Of a stretch of 64,000 bases of DNA, positions 7,763 to 16,163 are shown piece by piece. A program made the position numbers and the translations under genes. Location of the stretch: NCBI GenBank assembly GCA_022650485.1, contig JALCPP010000001.1, positions 186,001 to 250,000 of the forward strand, written 5' to 3'. The stretch is from Oscillospiraceae bacterium (GTDB taxonomy: Bacteria > Bacillota > Clostridia > Oscillospirales > Acutalibacteraceae). The notes under the pieces are model-generated. The model was not told the DNA's origin and searched no databases. It saw only the letters and a program-made list of their open reading frames with translations. Positions within the stretch are counted from its first letter, which is position 1; each line of letters begins with the position of its first letter.

Positions 7763-8167
7763 GTGCGCCGGTTGAAACGGTTTTATGATGTCGAGTGTGA
7801 CCCGAAACGGCTGGGGGCTTTGTCTCTTGCCTTTATCGGCGATGCAGTTTTTGAAGTGTTTGTTCGTGAAAGATTAATTTGTCAGGCGGAACGCCCGGTT
7901 TCCAGACTGCACCGGGCCGCTGTCAAACAGGTATGCGCACAGGCGCAGGCAGATTTCGTTCAGAAACTTCTGCCTGTATTAACCGATGAGGAACAGGGAA
8001 TTCTGCGAAGGGGGCGAAACGCCCACTGCAACCATGTTCCCAAAAATGCAGATCCTGCGGAATATCATGCGGCTACTGCATTTGAGGCACTGTTCGGCTA
8101 CCTGTATTTAAGTGGGAAGCTGGACCGCTTGCGTGAATTGTTTGAAGTCGTTTGCAGGGAGGACTAA
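7763..8167 (+). CDS. mrnC: Mini-ribonuclease 3
   Basis: About 134 residues, a single RNase III catalytic domain without the double-stranded RNA binding domain: LSLAFIGDAVFEVFVR and HAATAFEALFGYLYL, with the acidic residues expected for metal binding. Mini-III matures 23S rRNA in Bacillus. The start is either GTG 7763 or TTG 7772; the latter has TAGGAG at ideal spacing. Usually found next to cysS; here it follows obgE. Confidence 0.9.
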   Translation: MRRLKRFYDVECDPKRLGALSLAFIGDAVFEVFVRERLICQAERPVSRLHRAAVKQVCAQAQADFVQKLLPVLTDEEQGILRRGRNAHCNHVPKNADPAEYHAATAFEALFGYLYLSGKLDRLRELFEVVCRED

Positions 8168-8171
8168 CGGT

Positions 8172-9098
8172 ATGCTGCCTTACCTGAAAAGTGGGGCCAA
8201 AGAATTGCTAAAGGACCTCGTTTACTATGCTGCTGCCAGTGTCTTGTGCGCTGTTGGCATCAGAATGTTTACGGCCCCTAACCACATTGCACCCGGTGGA
8301 GTGACAGGGCTTAGCACGGTAATTAACTACGTATTTGGATGCCCGATTGGTATGATGAGCCTGCTGCTCAATATTCCAATCTTTATTTGGGCAATTCTTC
8401 AAATTGGTTATAAACTGGTGGGAAAAACAATTGTGGCGACCTTTTTTGTTGCCTGTGCAATTGATCTTCTTTCTGTCGTTATCCCGCCATACAATGGAAA
8501 CCCTATGTTGGCGGCAATCTTTGGCGGATTTTTAGACGGTACCGGTCTTTCGCTTGTCTTTATGCGTGGGTCGACGACCGGTGGAACGGATTTGATCGCC
8601 AGATTATTAAACCGCAGGGTCCGGTTTGTTTCCATGGGGAAACTAATGCTTTGCGTTGACTTTGTTATCGTTCTTATCTCCGCTTTGGCATATCGCAGCA
8701 TTGAAAGTGCTTTATATGCGTTGATCGCGATATTCGTTTCTTCCCGAATGATTGATACTATTCTTTACGGTACGGATGTCGGGACCGGAAAAGTTATTTT
8801 TATTATTTCGGAAAAAAATGAACAGATTGCCAAGGAAATCCTGACGGATTTGGATCGCGGTGCAACCTATCTGGATTCCAGAGGAGCCTATACCGGCCGA
8901 AAAGGCGCTGTTCTTCTTTGCGCGGCTCGCCGATATGAAGTTGTGAAAATCAAAGATATTGTCCGCTCCATTGACAAAAATGCTTTTCTGATTGTCGGGG
9001 ATGCCGGCGAAATCACAGGGGAAGGTTTTCGCGAAGCTCGTTCAGATGATAAGACTCTGCGTGAGCTGCTCCATAAACTGCAACATGAGAAAAAATAA
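8172..9098 (+). CDS. YitT family membrane protein
   Basis: The 308-residue protein has five to six hydrophobic helices in the first ~190 residues (AAASVLCAVGIRMF, GMMSLLLNIPIFIWAI, ATFFVACAIDLLSVVI, FVIVLISALAY) and a soluble C-terminal DUF2179-type domain from about residue 210 (GKVIFIISEKNEQIAKEI). This is the YitT/DUF161 architecture. Its biochemical role is unknown; some family members affect spore germination or amino acid traits. ATG 8172 has AGGGAGGA 8 bases upstream. A terminator follows. Confidence 0.88.
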   Translation: MLPYLKSGAKELLKDLVYYAAASVLCAVGIRMFTAPNHIAPGGVTGLSTVINYVFGCPIGMMSLLLNIPIFIWAILQIGYKLVGKTIVATFFVACAIDLLSVVIPPYNGNPMLAAIFGGFLDGTGLSLVFMRGSTTGGTDLIARLLNRRVRFVSMGKLMLCVDFVIVLISALAYRSIESALYALIAIFVSSRMIDTILYGTDVGTGKVIFIISEKNEQIAKEILTDLDRGATYLDSRGAYTGRKGAVLLCAARRYEVVKIKDIVRSIDKNAFLIVGDAGEITGEGFREARSDDKTLRELLHKLQHEKK

Positions 9099-9137
9099 CG
9101 GAATGATCTAAAACAGCTTTCAATCAGGTTCCTTTTG

Positions 9138-9164
9138 TCGGCGGGCTGCTACCGCCGGCTTTTT
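9138..9164 (+). terminator. Terminator after the YitT gene
   Basis: TCGGCGG (9138-9144) pairs with CCGCCGG (9152-9158), followed by CTTTTT. It ends only 3 bases before the ribosome site of the next gene, so some read-through into that gene is likely. Confidence 0.75.
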
Positions 9165-9179
9165 CGTAGGGAGTATATC

Positions 9180-10076
9180 ATGCGAGAACTTTATTTTACG
9201 GTTGAACCCGGTTACCAGGGGATCAGGCTCAAAAGTTTCCTTCGAAATTATTGCGCGGTTTCCGCACGCTTGATGGCAAAATTAAAGCGGCAGAAGATGG
9301 GAATTACGGTCAATGGACGGCACGCTATTGTAACGGATACATTGTGCCAGGGGGATCGGGTCGGCCTGCGGCTTCCGCGGGATAACAAATTGCCGCAGGG
9401 GGCGGAACTTCCCTTCCCGGTTGTCTATGAAGATCGGGACCTTTTGGTTGTAAATAAGCCGGCACAGATGCCGATGTATCCGTGTCCCGGCCACGATTGT
9501 GACAGCCTTTCCAACGCGTTTTCGCATTATTGCGCAGTTGCCGGGGAACAGTATTCTTTTCGCCCTGTTTATCGCCTTGACAAGGATACAACAGGTTTGG
9601 TTTTGTTGGCAAAGCACTCTTATGCGGCGTCTATTCTTGCGGGAAATGTTTACAAGACCTATTTTGCAATCTGTGAGGGTGTCTTACATGGGAGCGGAGC
9701 GATTGAACGGCCGATTGGCCTAAAGGAAGGGTCAAAGCTGCAGCGCACCGTTCGGCCAGACGGTATTTATGCATTGACCCGATGGAGAAGTTTATTTGCT
9801 GGAAACGGCTTCAGCCTGCTGGCCCTTCGTTTGAAAACCGGACGAACGCATCAGATCCGTGTTCATCTGTCAAGCTGTGGGCATCCGCTTGCCGGGGATG
9901 ATTTTTACGGCGGAAGGCTTTCTTTTTTGAAAAGACAAGCTCTGCACTGCGGTGAAATCCGCTTCGTTCACCCGGTGACAAAGCAGAAAGTCAGATTTGT
10001 TCATTGCTTACCAGATGACATGAAAAATCTTTTCGTTTTTATGCAGTCTTCTTTACCAACAAACAAAATTGAATAA
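9180..10076 (+). CDS. RluA family pseudouridine synthase
   Basis: The 298-residue enzyme has a short S4-like N-terminal domain (residues ~10-75) and the RluA catalytic domain with YRLDKDTTGLVLLAK, in which the Asp is the catalytic residue, and LKTGRTHQIRVHLSSCGHPL. It converts a uridine in rRNA or tRNA to pseudouridine; the target cannot be told from sequence. ATG 9180 has TAGGGAG 7 bases upstream; the upstream in-frame extension passes through the terminator hairpin and is rejected. Confidence 0.9.
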   Translation: MRELYFTVEPGYQGIRLKSFLRNYCAVSARLMAKLKRQKMGITVNGRHAIVTDTLCQGDRVGLRLPRDNKLPQGAELPFPVVYEDRDLLVVNKPAQMPMYPCPGHDCDSLSNAFSHYCAVAGEQYSFRPVYRLDKDTTGLVLLAKHSYAASILAGNVYKTYFAICEGVLHGSGAIERPIGLKEGSKLQRTVRPDGIYALTRWRSLFAGNGFSLLALRLKTGRTHQIRVHLSSCGHPLAGDDFYGGRLSFLKRQALHCGEIRFVHPVTKQKVRFVHCLPDDMKNLFVFMQSSLPTNKIE

Positions 10077-10092
10077 TATTTCAATTTTGTTT
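10061..10092 (+). terminator. Perfect 13-bp AT-rich inverted repeat at the end of the RluA gene
   Basis: AAACAAAATTGAA (10061-10073) and its exact complement (10080-10092) flank TAATAT. The left arm is the last codons of the pseudouridine synthase gene. It probably ends that transcript, although the stem is AT-only, or it could bind a regulator of the transporter promoter that begins 11 bases further on. Confidence 0.55.
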
Positions 10093-10102
10093 GATAAAAC
10101 AC

Positions 10103-10131
10103 TTGAATTATGAATAATTATGCGTTATACT
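10103..10131 (+). promoter_or_regulatory. Promoter of the amino acid ABC transporter operon
   Basis: TTGAAT (10103-10108), 17-base spacer, TATACT (10126-10131). Matches SigA consensus in 9 of 12 positions. It leaves a leader of about 45 bases before ATG 10180. Confidence 0.7.
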
Positions 10132-10179
10132 TGTAAGGAAGTCAATGATATATGAATTTTTAATAAGGGGCTGTTTGTT

Positions 10180-11025
10180 ATGAAAAAAGCGAAAAAGCTT
10201 ACGGCGCTTTTCCTTGCGGTCGCGATGACCGTTTCTTTAGCCGCCTGCTCTGACAGTACGTCTTCCAGTGAAACATCTTCGAAAGAGGCTTCCACTGCCG
10301 ATGTTTCTTCCGGTGCATCTTCTGATTCCAATGTCCAGACCATTACGGACGGTACGCTGACCTTGTCCACCAATGCGGAATTTGAACCGTTTGAGTACAA
10401 GGACAGCGACAAAATTGTCGGTATCGACATTGAAATTGCAGAGAAAATAGCAAAAAAGCTCGGATTAGAACTGAAAATTAACGATGTCAGTTTTGATTCC
10501 CTCACCATGGAACTGACTACGAACAAATGTGATTTTGTGGCTGCTGGGATGACGGCTGACGCGGCTCGTGCGAAAAACGTGGATTTCTCCGACTATTATT
10601 ACGATGCCTCCCAGGCCATCATTGTTGCAAAGGGCAGTGAGATTAAGACTCCTTCCGATTTGAACGGGAAGACAGTCGGTGTTCAGCAGGGAACAACAGG
10701 AGACACTTACTGCACGAATGAGGAGGGAAAAAGCGACGTTCAAGTAAAAGAGGTCAAACGTTACAACAAAGGAGCGGACGGTATCCTTGATTTGATCAGC
10801 GGCAGAATTGATGCGGTCGTCATCGATGATTTTCCGGCGACTAAGTTCGTAGAAAAAAATCCGGACAAGATTCAAAAGCTGGACAACGCCCTTACCAGTG
10901 AGCAGTATGCAATCGGCGTGAAAAAGGGAAACAAAGCATTGCTGGATGTTATTAACAGCGTGCTGAAAGACCTGAAGTCTAGCGGCGAATTAGATCAAAT
11001 TGTCGAAAAATATGAACAGAATTAA
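10180..11025 (+). CDS. Polar amino acid ABC transporter, substrate-binding lipoprotein
   Basis: The 281-residue protein has a lipoprotein signal (KKAKK, hydrophobic core, lipobox SLAAC with Cys23), a Ser/Thr-rich linker to about residue 45, and a type 3 solute-binding domain starting GTLTLSTNAEFEPFEYKD and including VGIDIEIAEKIAKKLG and GKTVGVQQGTTGDTY. Such proteins bind polar or basic amino acids (cystine, glutamine, arginine) outside the membrane. The ligand cannot be assigned by eye. Permease and ATPase follow in order. It is separated from them by a hairpin that may let this protein be made in excess. Confidence 0.9.
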   Translation: MKKAKKLTALFLAVAMTVSLAACSDSTSSSETSSKEASTADVSSGASSDSNVQTITDGTLTLSTNAEFEPFEYKDSDKIVGIDIEIAEKIAKKLGLELKINDVSFDSLTMELTTNKCDFVAAGMTADAARAKNVDFSDYYYDASQAIIVAKGSEIKTPSDLNGKTVGVQQGTTGDTYCTNEEGKSDVQVKEVKRYNKGADGILDLISGRIDAVVIDDFPATKFVEKNPDKIQKLDNALTSEQYAIGVKKGNKALLDVINSVLKDLKSSGELDQIVEKYEQN

Positions 11026-11058
11026 AATGAGTCATAGTGTCGGAAAATAACCCAAAAT

Positions 11059-11106
11059 ATGCAGGGATGCGGTACTGTTTCGCACCCTGCATCCTGTTGT
11101 TTTCTG
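11059..11106 (+). terminator. Intra-operon hairpin between binding protein and permease genes
   Basis: ATGCAGGG (11059-11066) pairs with CCCTGCAT (11085-11092), extended inside by TGCG/CGCA, and followed by CCTGTTGTTTTCT. The T-run is broken, so it looks like a leaky terminator or RNA-stabilising stem. This is common after binding-protein genes, which are needed in molar excess. Confidence 0.7.
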
Positions 11107-11119
11107 TGGGAGGATGCGC

Positions 11120-11890
11120 ATGAACCTACAGTTATCATTTATTCCGTTGGCTGCTGATACAGGCAATGAATTGATGCAATTTTTTACCAGTTTGTATTTA
11201 CAGCTGTCCGATCAATTTTATCAGTGCTTTATTTGTAAAAACCGCTACCATTATATCATAGACGGCTTAAAGAATACCCTGATTATTACGTTCTTTGCCG
11301 TGCTGCTTGGTGTGGCTTTGGGAACTGCTATTGCATTGGTAAAAGTCGGGCATGCCAATAACCCAAAGAAGTTTAGGCTGTCCAACCGTATTTGTACTTT
11401 GTATTTAACATTAATCCGCGGTACGCCTGTGATTGTTCAGCTCATGATTATGTATTATGTCATTTTAAGCAATGCACATGTCAGTGATATCATGGCTGCC
11501 ATTATCGCGTTTGGCATCAATTCCGGCGCTTATGTGGCCGAAGTAATCCGCAGCGGCATTCAATCTGTTGATAAGGGACAAATTGAAGCGGGACGGTCAC
11601 TGGGACTGAGCCAGCGCACAACAATGTTGAAAATTGTTTTTCCGCAGGCGCTGAAAAATGTGCTGCCAGCTATCGGCAATGAATTCATCGCGCTGCTTAA
11701 AGAGACATCGGTGGCCGGCTATATTGGAATTCAGGATTTGACCAAGAGCGGAGACATTATCCGCAGTATCACATATCTGGCTTTTACACCGTTGCTGATG
11801 ACGGCTGCAGTGTACTTAATTATCGTCATTGGACTGTCTGCTATTTTGGCCCGTCTGGAAAGGAGGCTGCACAGAAGTGATAACCGTTAA
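11120..11890 (+). CDS. Polar amino acid ABC transporter permease
   Basis: The 256-residue protein is a His/Glu/Gln/Arg-type permease with about five membrane helices and the EAA loop ([25 protein letters not shown], given here in part) that contacts the ATPase. The [22 protein letters not shown] stretch is typical of the family. ATG 11120 is chosen because GGGAGG ends 6 bases before it, whereas ATG 11114 would abut the ribosome site. It carries a longer N-terminal segment (~45 residues before the first transmembrane helix) than many relatives. Confidence 0.9.
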   Translation: MNLQLSFIPLAADTGNELMQFFTSLYLQLSDQFYQCFICKNRYHYIIDGLKNTLIITFFAVLLGVALGTAIALVKVGHANNPKKFRLSNRICTLYLTLIRGTPVIVQLMIMYYVILSNAHVSDIMAAIIAFGINSGAYVAEVIRSGIQSVDKGQIEAGRSLGLSQRTTMLKIVFPQALKNVLPAIGNEFIALLKETSVAGYIGIQDLTKSGDIIRSITYLAFTPLLMTAAVYLIIVIGLSAILARLERRLHRSDNR

Positions 11891-12611
11891 AAATCTTTCT
11901 AAAAGCTTTCAGACGCAAGACGGAGAGATCGAAGTTTTAAAAGGGATTAATCAACAGATTGAAAAGGGAGAAAAGGTGGTTGTCGTTGGGCCGTCCGGCT
12001 CGGGCAAAAGCACGTTCCTCCGCTGCCTAAACCTTTTGGAACAGCCTACTAAGGGCGAAATCTGGTTCGAGGGGCAGCAAATTAATACGCCGAAATGTAA
12101 GATTGACCAACACCGGAGGAAAATGGGCATGGTCTTTCAGCATTTTAATTTGTTTCCTCATTTAACCGTTCAGGATAACATTACGCTTGCACCGGTTACT
12201 TTAAAGCTGAAAACGCAAAAGGATGCCGACCAGCAGGCCAAGAGTTTGTTGGAGCGGGTGGGTCTTGCTGATAAAGCGGATGCCTACCCGGGGCAGTTAT
12301 CCGGTGGGCAGAAACAGCGAATCGCAATTGTTCGAGCGCTTGCCATGGAACCGGATGTGCTGCTATTTGATGAGCCGACCAGCGCACTGGACCCGGAAAT
12401 GGTTGGTGAAGTTTTGCAGGTGATGAAGGAATTGGCAGACGAGGGTATGACGATGGTGGTGGTTACCCACGAAATGGCTTTTGCCAGAGAAGTTGCTACC
12501 CGTGTGCTGTTTATGGCAGATGGTCAGATTTTGGAAGAAGCAAAACCGGAAGAATTTTTCAACCATCCTAAAAACCCCAGATTGCAGGACTTTTTATCGA
12601 AGGTTCTTTAA
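11877..12611 (+). CDS. Polar amino acid ABC transporter ATP-binding protein (GlnQ type)
   Basis: A 244-residue ATPase with Walker [11 protein letters not shown]-loop [11 protein letters not shown], signature LSGGQKQR, Walker [15 protein letters not shown] and switch His in VVVTHEM. The sequence pattern is that of GlnQ/HisP/ArtP. It powers the uptake system encoded just upstream. The GTG start at 11877 overlaps the permease end by 14 bases and has AAGGAGG 10 bases upstream. A strong terminator follows. Confidence 0.93.
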   Translation: MITVKNLSKSFQTQDGEIEVLKGINQQIEKGEKVVVVGPSGSGKSTFLRCLNLLEQPTKGEIWFEGQQINTPKCKIDQHRRKMGMVFQHFNLFPHLTVQDNITLAPVTLKLKTQKDADQQAKSLLERVGLADKADAYPGQLSGGQKQRIAIVRALAMEPDVLLFDEPTSALDPEMVGEVLQVMKELADEGMTMVVVTHEMAFAREVATRVLFMADGQILEEAKPEEFFNHPKNPRLQDFLSKVL

Positions 12612-12635
12612 ATTTGATCTATCCTGTGTTAAAAT

Positions 12636-12668
12636 GAGGAATGCGGCAGTGAGCCGCATTCCTCTTTT
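12636..12668 (+). terminator. Terminator of the amino acid transporter operon
   Basis: GAGGAATGCGGC (12636-12647) and GCCGCATTCCTC (12653-12664) form a perfect 12 bp stem with loop AGTGA, followed by TTTT. Confidence 0.93.
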
Positions 12669-12726
12669 GGTCGAATGAAATTTTGATAGTTTCATCAATT
12701 AAATTGATTTTTGGGGCGGTGGATAC

Positions 12727-13605
12727 ATGCCTGCGGCTATTACACACTATTGCCAGGCCCTCAGAGTATGGAATCAGTGTCAACAAGAACTTTCGTTAAA
12801 GTCAGCCGACGCATTTCTTTGGGGTGCACAGGGACCGGATTTTTTTTATTACCATCGTATTCTGCAGCCTTGGAGTAAGAATATCCGAGAAATTGGTGAT
12901 CGTCTGCACCATGAAAAACCGACACGGGTACTGTCTGCAATGCGCGATTTTCAAAACAGCAAAGGAAATGAATTAACCAAATCGTATCTTTGTGGTTTTC
13001 TTTGCCATTATAGTTTAGACCGAACGGCTCATCCTTTTGTTTACTGGGACGTTGCATCGCTGCATCCAGTGTACCCGGGCAGGAAAGATAACTTCTTGCA
13101 TAATCATACGGAATCTGTGCTGGACGGCATTGTTCTTCGTTCGTTCACAGGGCAGCTTGCGAATGATTTTGATCTGAAGCAGACTGTTCCCAAGAATCAG
13201 GAAGTATATGCTGCCATCGAACAATTATATGAGTTTGTTCTTGAACGGCTGTACGGCATACACAGCTTACGGAAAGATTTGATAAAATCAATGTCGGATT
13301 GCAGAAAGGTCTGCGGCCTTCTTAATGACCGGTGGATGATGAAAAAACCGCTTGCGGAGATTTTTGGAAAAGTGACGCATCAGTATCTGCCCTCCAGCGT
13401 GATTCGGGGAATCAGCGAACAGGATGAATTTGATTATGCCAACATCCTTCATGCGGAATGGCGATGGCCCAAAAGCCAATTACAATTGAGAAAAGAAAGC
13501 TTTTTCGATTTGCTTGAGATCTCAATTCGTGAGAGTACTCATTTTTTACAGGAATTTCAAACTGCGGATTTATATCAATTAACGCAGGATATACCATTTT
13601 GTTAA
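12727..13605 (+). CDS. Zinc-dependent phospholipase C-like protein
   Basis: The 292-residue protein starts MPAAITHY and has WGAQGPDFFYYH, GFLCHYSLDRTAHPF and NHTESVLDG. These His and Asp motifs are those of the zinc-dependent phospholipase C family (PF00882-like) found widely in clostridia. No signal peptide is visible, so it is probably cytosolic, unlike secreted toxins of the family; its substrate is unknown. GGGGCGGTGG precedes ATG 12727. It ends 13 bases before luxS and is likely co-transcribed with it. Confidence 0.75.
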   Translation: MPAAITHYCQALRVWNQCQQELSLKSADAFLWGAQGPDFFYYHRILQPWSKNIREIGDRLHHEKPTRVLSAMRDFQNSKGNELTKSYLCGFLCHYSLDRTAHPFVYWDVASLHPVYPGRKDNFLHNHTESVLDGIVLRSFTGQLANDFDLKQTVPKNQEVYAAIEQLYEFVLERLYGIHSLRKDLIKSMSDCRKVCGLLNDRWMMKKPLAEIFGKVTHQYLPSSVIRGISEQDEFDYANILHAEWRWPKSQLQLRKESFFDLLEISIRESTHFLQEFQTADLYQLTQDIPFC

Positions 13606-13618
13606 GGGAGAATTGAAC

Positions 13619-14083
13619 ATGGAACGGATTGCCAGCTTTTGTGTGGACCATAACCATTTAATGCCAGGTATTTATACTTCCCGCATTGACGGGGACATTA
13701 TTACTTATGATATTCGAATGAGGAAACCGAATGTGCCGCCCTATTTGGCAAATCCGGCACTGCATACCATAGAGCATTTGTTTGCGACGTTTACAAGAAA
13801 TTCCGTATGGAAAGATCATATCATTTATTTCGGTCCGATGGGATGCCGTACCGGCTTCTATTTGTTGCTGCGCAATGTAGAACCTGCGGATGCCATTCGC
13901 CTGATTGTTGAAACGTTTCGGAAGATTGCGGATTATAGTGGACCCATTCCCGGTGCATCTGCGTCTGAATGCGGCAATTACAGGGAACATGATTTGGGTG
14001 ATGCTGTCCATGAAGCAAAGAACTTTTTGCCGATCATTCAAGATTGGAAGACAAAGCAGCTGGATTATAACGCTGAAAAGTAA
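13619..14083 (+). CDS. luxS: S-ribosylhomocysteine lyase LuxS
   Basis: The 154-residue enzyme has the metal-binding HTIEH (residues ~52-56) and the later Cys in SASECGNYREHDL, the three Fe/Zn ligands of LuxS. It cleaves S-ribosylhomocysteine to homocysteine and the autoinducer-2 precursor in the activated methyl cycle. FGPMGCRTGFYLL is conserved too and includes the catalytic Cys. ATG 13619 has AAGGGAG 8 bases upstream. The nucleosidase (Pfs) needed upstream in the pathway is not in this window. Confidence 0.96.
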   Translation: MERIASFCVDHNHLMPGIYTSRIDGDIITYDIRMRKPNVPPYLANPALHTIEHLFATFTRNSVWKDHIIYFGPMGCRTGFYLLLRNVEPADAIRLIVETFRKIADYSGPIPGASASECGNYREHDLGDAVHEAKNFLPIIQDWKTKQLDYNAEK

Positions 14084-14101
14084 GTAATTCCTTATAAAGG
14101 G

Positions 14102-14130
14102 TTGCAAAATTGTAACTTTTGTTATATGAT
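14102..14130 (+). promoter_or_regulatory. Promoter of the M23 cell-wall gene
   Basis: TTGCAA (14102-14107), 17-base spacer, TATGAT (14125-14130). The spacer and flank contain repeated TGTWAC-like hexamers (see the WalR-box entry). Confidence 0.65.
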
Positions 14131-14139
14131 TAATGGCAG

Positions 14140-14156
14140 TGTTACAAAGTTGTAAT
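14140..14156 (+). promoter_or_regulatory. WalR-box-like direct repeat
   Basis: TGTTAC, five bases, TGTAAT at 14140-14156 matches the WalR (YycF) consensus TGTWAH-N5-TGTWAH exactly. A second, poorly spaced pair (TGTAAC-N3-TGTTAT, 14111-14125) lies between -35 and -10. WalR controls peptidoglycan hydrolases in Firmicutes, and the gene downstream encodes one. The box lies at or just after the predicted start site, a place where WalR represses in Bacillus. Consensus match seen; binding inferred. Confidence 0.5.
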
Positions 14157-14184
14157 TATTTTATCTTTGAAAGGAATTGTTTGC

Positions 14185-15903
14185 ATGCAGGTTCAAAAGC
14201 TGGCCAAGCTGCCCCGTATTGACCGGAATGCAGTTGGGCATAAGCTGCGGGATGCAAATATCTGTTTCAGCCGTTTTTTATATATTGTAGGCATTCAATC
14301 GATCCGAATTTTGAAGCGCTTGCGTAGAAATGTCACTGTGTTTCTACAGCCGATTACCAATGTCTGCAAACGTGTCTATACTCTTTCAGTGGGCCCTAGG
14401 CTGCTTTGGCTCAAAGGGGAGATTTCTTCCATTCAACATGGATTTGCTGTAGCAAGGCAGCGCCTTTTAAAAGCAAAAAGCCATGGTACACGGGCGGTTT
14501 TAAAAGAGTGTTTTCAGATTACCGGAATTAGTTTGCGGCTTCACAAGAGTTTTGTTTTATCAGTTCTTAATTTTGCTGTTCCGGTTGTATCCATATTGGT
14601 TCTTTTGTGCACAGTTCAGTATTGGAGCCATTTAAGTTACGGGCTGGTTCTGGAAAACGACGGGAAGCAGATTGCGTTTATTCAGAACGAAAATACGTAT
14701 GAACAGGCAACAGAAATGGTAAACCAGCGAATGGTTCACGATCTGACGGATAGTGAATCTAAGCTGAAGTTACGTCCGAATTTTAAGCTTTCTATAGAAA
14801 ACAACGCGTTTGCAACCGCATCATATGTTTGTAACAAACTGATTGAGCAGTCAAACGGAATTATAGAAGAAGCCAGTGGCCTTTATGTGGACGGCGAGTT
14901 GATCGGCGTGGTAAAAAGCGGCGCGGATTTAAGATATCTGCTTCAGAATCAGCTTGACTCCGCCAAAAAAAGTGATCAGAACGCTACCGCGCAGTTTGTG
15001 CAGAACGTTGACATGGAAAATGGTCTTTATCCGACAACTTCCATTATTTCCACAGAAGATATGAGCCGTATCATTTCCAGTACTGCCAAAGCCGGCGTTA
15101 CTTATACGGTGAAGGCGGGAGATACGGTCACTTCAATTGCGAAGTCCAACAATATGACTATGTCAGATTTAAACAAGATCAATGGAAATCAACTCGGTGA
15201 TTCGATTCACCCGGGTGATCTGATTAATATTGAGGTTGCAGAGCCAAAATTAAAAGTGGAATTGATTAAAACAGAGGCATATCAGGTATCAATTCCCTAT
15301 AAAACAGTTACCAAAAACGACGATACGAAGTATACAGATTATACCAGGGTCCTGACGCAAGGGGTTAATGGTTTGCAGAAATGTGTTGACAAAGTTTACA
15401 CAGTAAACGGCGTTGAGACCAAAAGAGAATCTGTAAGCAGTACCATTGTATCCCAGCCGGTTACCAAGGTTGTGCTGACAGGTACGAAAAAAAGGCCAAA
15501 AACAGGAAGTGGTATCAGCAGCGGCAATCTGATGTGGCCGGTTCCATCACTGCATACAATTACGACGTATTTTACTTGGCGCTGGGGAAAATTCCATACC
15601 GGAATTGATATCTCGGGTTCATGCGCTTATGGAAAGACAATTGTTGCGGCGGACGGCGGAGTCGTCGTTTCTGCAGGCAGTGCTGGCGGCTATGGTAACC
15701 GGGTTGTGATCCGTCACAATGGAAGCCTGCAGACTTTGTATGCTCATTGCAGTCGAATTCTTGTTACAGTTGGGCAAAAAGTATCAAAAGGGCAGGCAAT
15801 TGCCCGGGTTGGAAGCACAGGAAACTCAACGGGACCGCATTGTCATTTTGAAGTGATTAAAAATGGAACAAAGGTAAATCCTATGGGATATGTGCACAAT
15901 TAA
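14185..15903 (+). CDS. Membrane-anchored LysM-G5-M23 peptidoglycan endopeptidase
   Basis: This 572-residue protein has a basic N-terminal region of ~120 residues, one membrane helix (~122-146), a linker domain, a LysM repeat at ~307-352 (YTVKAGDTVTSIAKS), a G5-like domain at ~360-435 (PYKTVTKNDDTKYTDYTRV), and a C-terminal M23 domain at ~455-570. The M23 zinc residues are visible in FHTGIDIS, LYAHCS and GPHCHFEV, so it should be an active endopeptidase cutting peptide cross-links. ATG 14185 follows AAAGGA with good spacing; the TTG at 14167 is less likely. The long cytosolic part before the helix is unusual, and could carry a signal or partner site. Confidence 0.88.
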   Translation: MQVQKLAKLPRIDRNAVGHKLRDANICFSRFLYIVGIQSIRILKRLRRNVTVFLQPITNVCKRVYTLSVGPRLLWLKGEISSIQHGFAVARQRLLKAKSHGTRAVLKECFQITGISLRLHKSFVLSVLNFAVPVVSILVLLCTVQYWSHLSYGLVLENDGKQIAFIQNENTYEQATEMVNQRMVHDLTDSESKLKLRPNFKLSIENNAFATASYVCNKLIEQSNGIIEEASGLYVDGELIGVVKSGADLRYLLQNQLDSAKKSDQNATAQFVQNVDMENGLYPTTSIISTEDMSRIISSTAKAGVTYTVKAGDTVTSIAKSNNMTMSDLNKINGNQLGDSIHPGDLINIEVAEPKLKVELIKTEAYQVSIPYKTVTKNDDTKYTDYTRVLTQGVNGLQKCVDKVYTVNGVETKRESVSSTIVSQPVTKVVLTGTKKRPKTGSGISSGNLMWPVPSLHTITTYFTWRWGKFHTGIDISGSCAYGKTIVAADGGVVVSAGSAGGYGNRVVIRHNGSLQTLYAHCSRILVTVGQKVSKGQAIARVGSTGNSTGPHCHFEVIKNGTKVNPMGYVHN

Positions 15904-15909
15904 ATCTGA

Positions 15910-15945
15910 ATTCGCCGTTTGCCGCAAACGGCGAATCATTTTTGT
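15910..15945 (+). terminator. Terminator after the M23 gene
   Basis: TTCGCCGTTTG (15911-15921) and CAAACGGCGAA (15925-15935) form an 11 bp stem with loop CCG, followed by TCATTTTTG. Confidence 0.9.
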
Positions 15946-15952
15946 GTTTTTA

Positions 15953-16130
15953 TTGACTTTTATACCATCCTGTATTATTATCAATAGAGTGTAGTATAGC
16001 CGTATTTCTTTTTAGCAAGACTGCTGGCTTATACCATTTTTTATGTTCAAAATTAGGTGTTTTTGTTCAAATATTTACATGTGCGGAAAAGAAAAGATAA
16101 ATTCAATATTTGAAGAAAACTTGTTATAAT
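15953..16130 (+). promoter_or_regulatory. Two promoters in the 260-bp gap before murA
   Basis: P1 is TTGACT (15953-15958), 17 bases, TATTAT (15976-15981). P2 is an extended -10, TGTTATAAT (TG 16122, TATAAT 16125-16130), with a weak -35. P2 would start RNA near 16137, only 27 bases before the TTG start of murA. The stretch between them (15982-16120) shows no gene and no clear fold. Confidence 0.65.
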
Positions 16131-16163
16131 AGTATTGTCAATATTAAGAATGGAGCGACCGCA

